This document shows, one piece after another, positions 62,880-64,000 of a DNA stretch of 64,000 nt. Origin of the DNA: Cristatella mucedo. Lineage: Eukaryota; Bryozoa; Phylactolaemata; Cristatellidae. The notes under the pieces are model-generated. The model worked only from the letters and a program-made list of their open reading frames with translations. It was not told the DNA's origin and ran no database searches. How positions within the stretch are numbered: the stretch's first letter is position 1; every line of letters begins with the position of its first letter. Made by a program: the position numbers and the translations under genes. The stretch lies in NCBI GenBank assembly GCA_009760855.2, contig WPIO01000002.1, forward strand, positions 6,570,001-6,634,000. The letters run 5' to 3'.

Positions 62880-63620
62880 AAGAGGTGCGGCAGTTCAAGC
62901 ACCCTTTGTCAAGAGCTCGCTCTGTAGCTCCACGTCCACCTGAATGTCCGACAGCACCTCAAAGGTGCGTACCAGGTTACTACCGAAGGGCTACCAGCCT
63001 TGGAGAGCCGCTCCGGAGGCTGGTCGGGTAGCATGCCTTGGGCGCGTGGCTTCAATGTACTCGCTAGAAGGTATCTATCACCTTGTACTTTTTAGATGAG
63101 CCACCACAATGCGTCAAGAGCTGTGAGCCTTCGACGCTCACGGCCACGGTTACCTCCAGTCGGTGCTATTTCCATGTTTATTGAAGATGGTGATCACATT
63201 TAGAGATTGCTAGAGCACATTTCTTATTAGCCTTATTAGGCTTCGTATCTAGACTGGCCTACCGAAAGGCGTGCCGTTCGTTCGCAGCTTTAGGCTCTCC
63301 AGATGAGAGTACACAGCTATTGATAGACTGGCAATCTAAAGGGGCTTCCGGCTTGAGGCGTCAGGCTCGCCCAAAAGAGAGCAACACTTTTTAGAGGGAC
63401 GCGAGTCTTTCCGGGGGAGATGAGGTGAGGAACGGCTCTCCTTCGACAGGCAGCTTCAGGGTGTTGAATTCCTTCTGATAGGGCAACTTAAGCCTACCCG
63501 ACAGAGTGCTTTCACTATGCAGCTTCAAGCTTTCGAAATGGGCACTGTACAAGACTCTTTCTATGCGACATTTATACAGGTTTCCGTGCGGAGCTCCTTT
63601 GGGGTTGAGATTCAAACGCT
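62880..63620 (-). repeat. Faint repeated coding-like motifs
   Basis: On the minus strand around 63391-63600 a frame reads ESLKLHSESTLSGRLKLPYQ then KEFNTLKLPVEGEPFL, with L-K-L motifs about every 11-13 residues. Another piece near 62930-63000 reads GSNLVRTFEVLSDIQVDVEL and then QSELLTKGA before a stop. The two pieces look alike over about 25 residues. No family is recognised; it may be a decayed tandem repeat or remains of a gene. Confidence 0.3.
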
Positions 63621-64000
63621 CCCTGACGGGGATGCAATTTTTATATAGGCACGCTATGAACCTGAGCAGAGTTCATTCGCAGTGCTAAATTGGTTCCGAT
63701 TCTGGATGTGTAGCCATTAATTCAAAAGTCACAGAATGATCTCAAAACGGTACTGGTGAAATTCGTAGAGTAGGCTGAAGAAGCAAAACTGTAATGCACC
63801 AAAGCACGGCCATTGTGTGGCCATCGTATGCATTGCATTGGCCAATGCATCTCCGGAGACTACCCACGTGCCCAGCGGGAAAAGGCTTTTAGCGTTGTGC
63901 CCCTTCAGCGCTGCAGTGCTCCCGTATTTCTCATGTGGAGCCAAAGGCATGCAGCCGAGTCGAAATGCTAGCAATGGTTTGTCTTGCCTATGATCTTTTT

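Overview
The window is a piece of a large, intron-rich, repeat-rich animal genome. There are no bacterial-style operons, and almost no frame stays open for long. Two spliced genes can be supported, both on the minus strand: a complete apoptosis-inducing factor gene (AIFM1 type, 13 exons, 33034-44024, 718 codons) and the 3' end of an inhibitor-of-apoptosis (IAP/BIRC) gene (three exons, 59343-61959, UBA-like plus RING; its BIR exons are not in the window). The species cannot be named from this. The CR1/L2-type LINEs, the tRNA-derived SINEs and an AIF close to the vertebrate protein point to a metazoan, most likely a non-vertebrate.

Region by region. Positions 1-33000 hold no recognisable gene. 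They carry copies of two LINE families (called LINE-A and LINE-B here), two tRNA-derived SINE families (SINE-1 and SINE-2), two (CT)n tracts, a G/T-rich minisatellite (17865-18040), a truncated tRNA-Glu fused to a LINE-A tail (21665-22146), a decayed LINE endonuclease region (22340-23650), and two very AT-rich arrays of an 11-bp-like motif in opposite orientations (23725-25085 and 25262-25805). Positions 33034-44024 are the AIF gene; its introns contain a LINE-A copy and SINE-2 copies. Positions 44815-51300 hold more LINE-A, LINE-B and SINE-2, including a LINE-A copy with about 270 codons of nearly intact reverse transcriptase. Positions 51320-53500 are an old tandem array of about 180-bp units. 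Positions 53500-54180 are a GC/CpG-rich patch with one possible unassigned exon. The IAP 3' end lies at 59343-61959, and 62880-63620 contains faint repeated coding-like motifs.

How the genes relate. AIF is a mitochondrial FAD/NADH flavoprotein that acts as a death effector when released. IAPs are RING ubiquitin ligases that restrain cell death, and vertebrate XIAP is known to bind and ubiquitinate AIF. Finding the two genes in the same orientation about 15 kb apart is the most interesting gene-level observation. On the mobile side, SINE-2 ends in a tail that matches the 3' tail of LINE-A, and a tRNA-Glu/LINE-A chimera shows how such a SINE can arise. All calls are by eye, without database searches.
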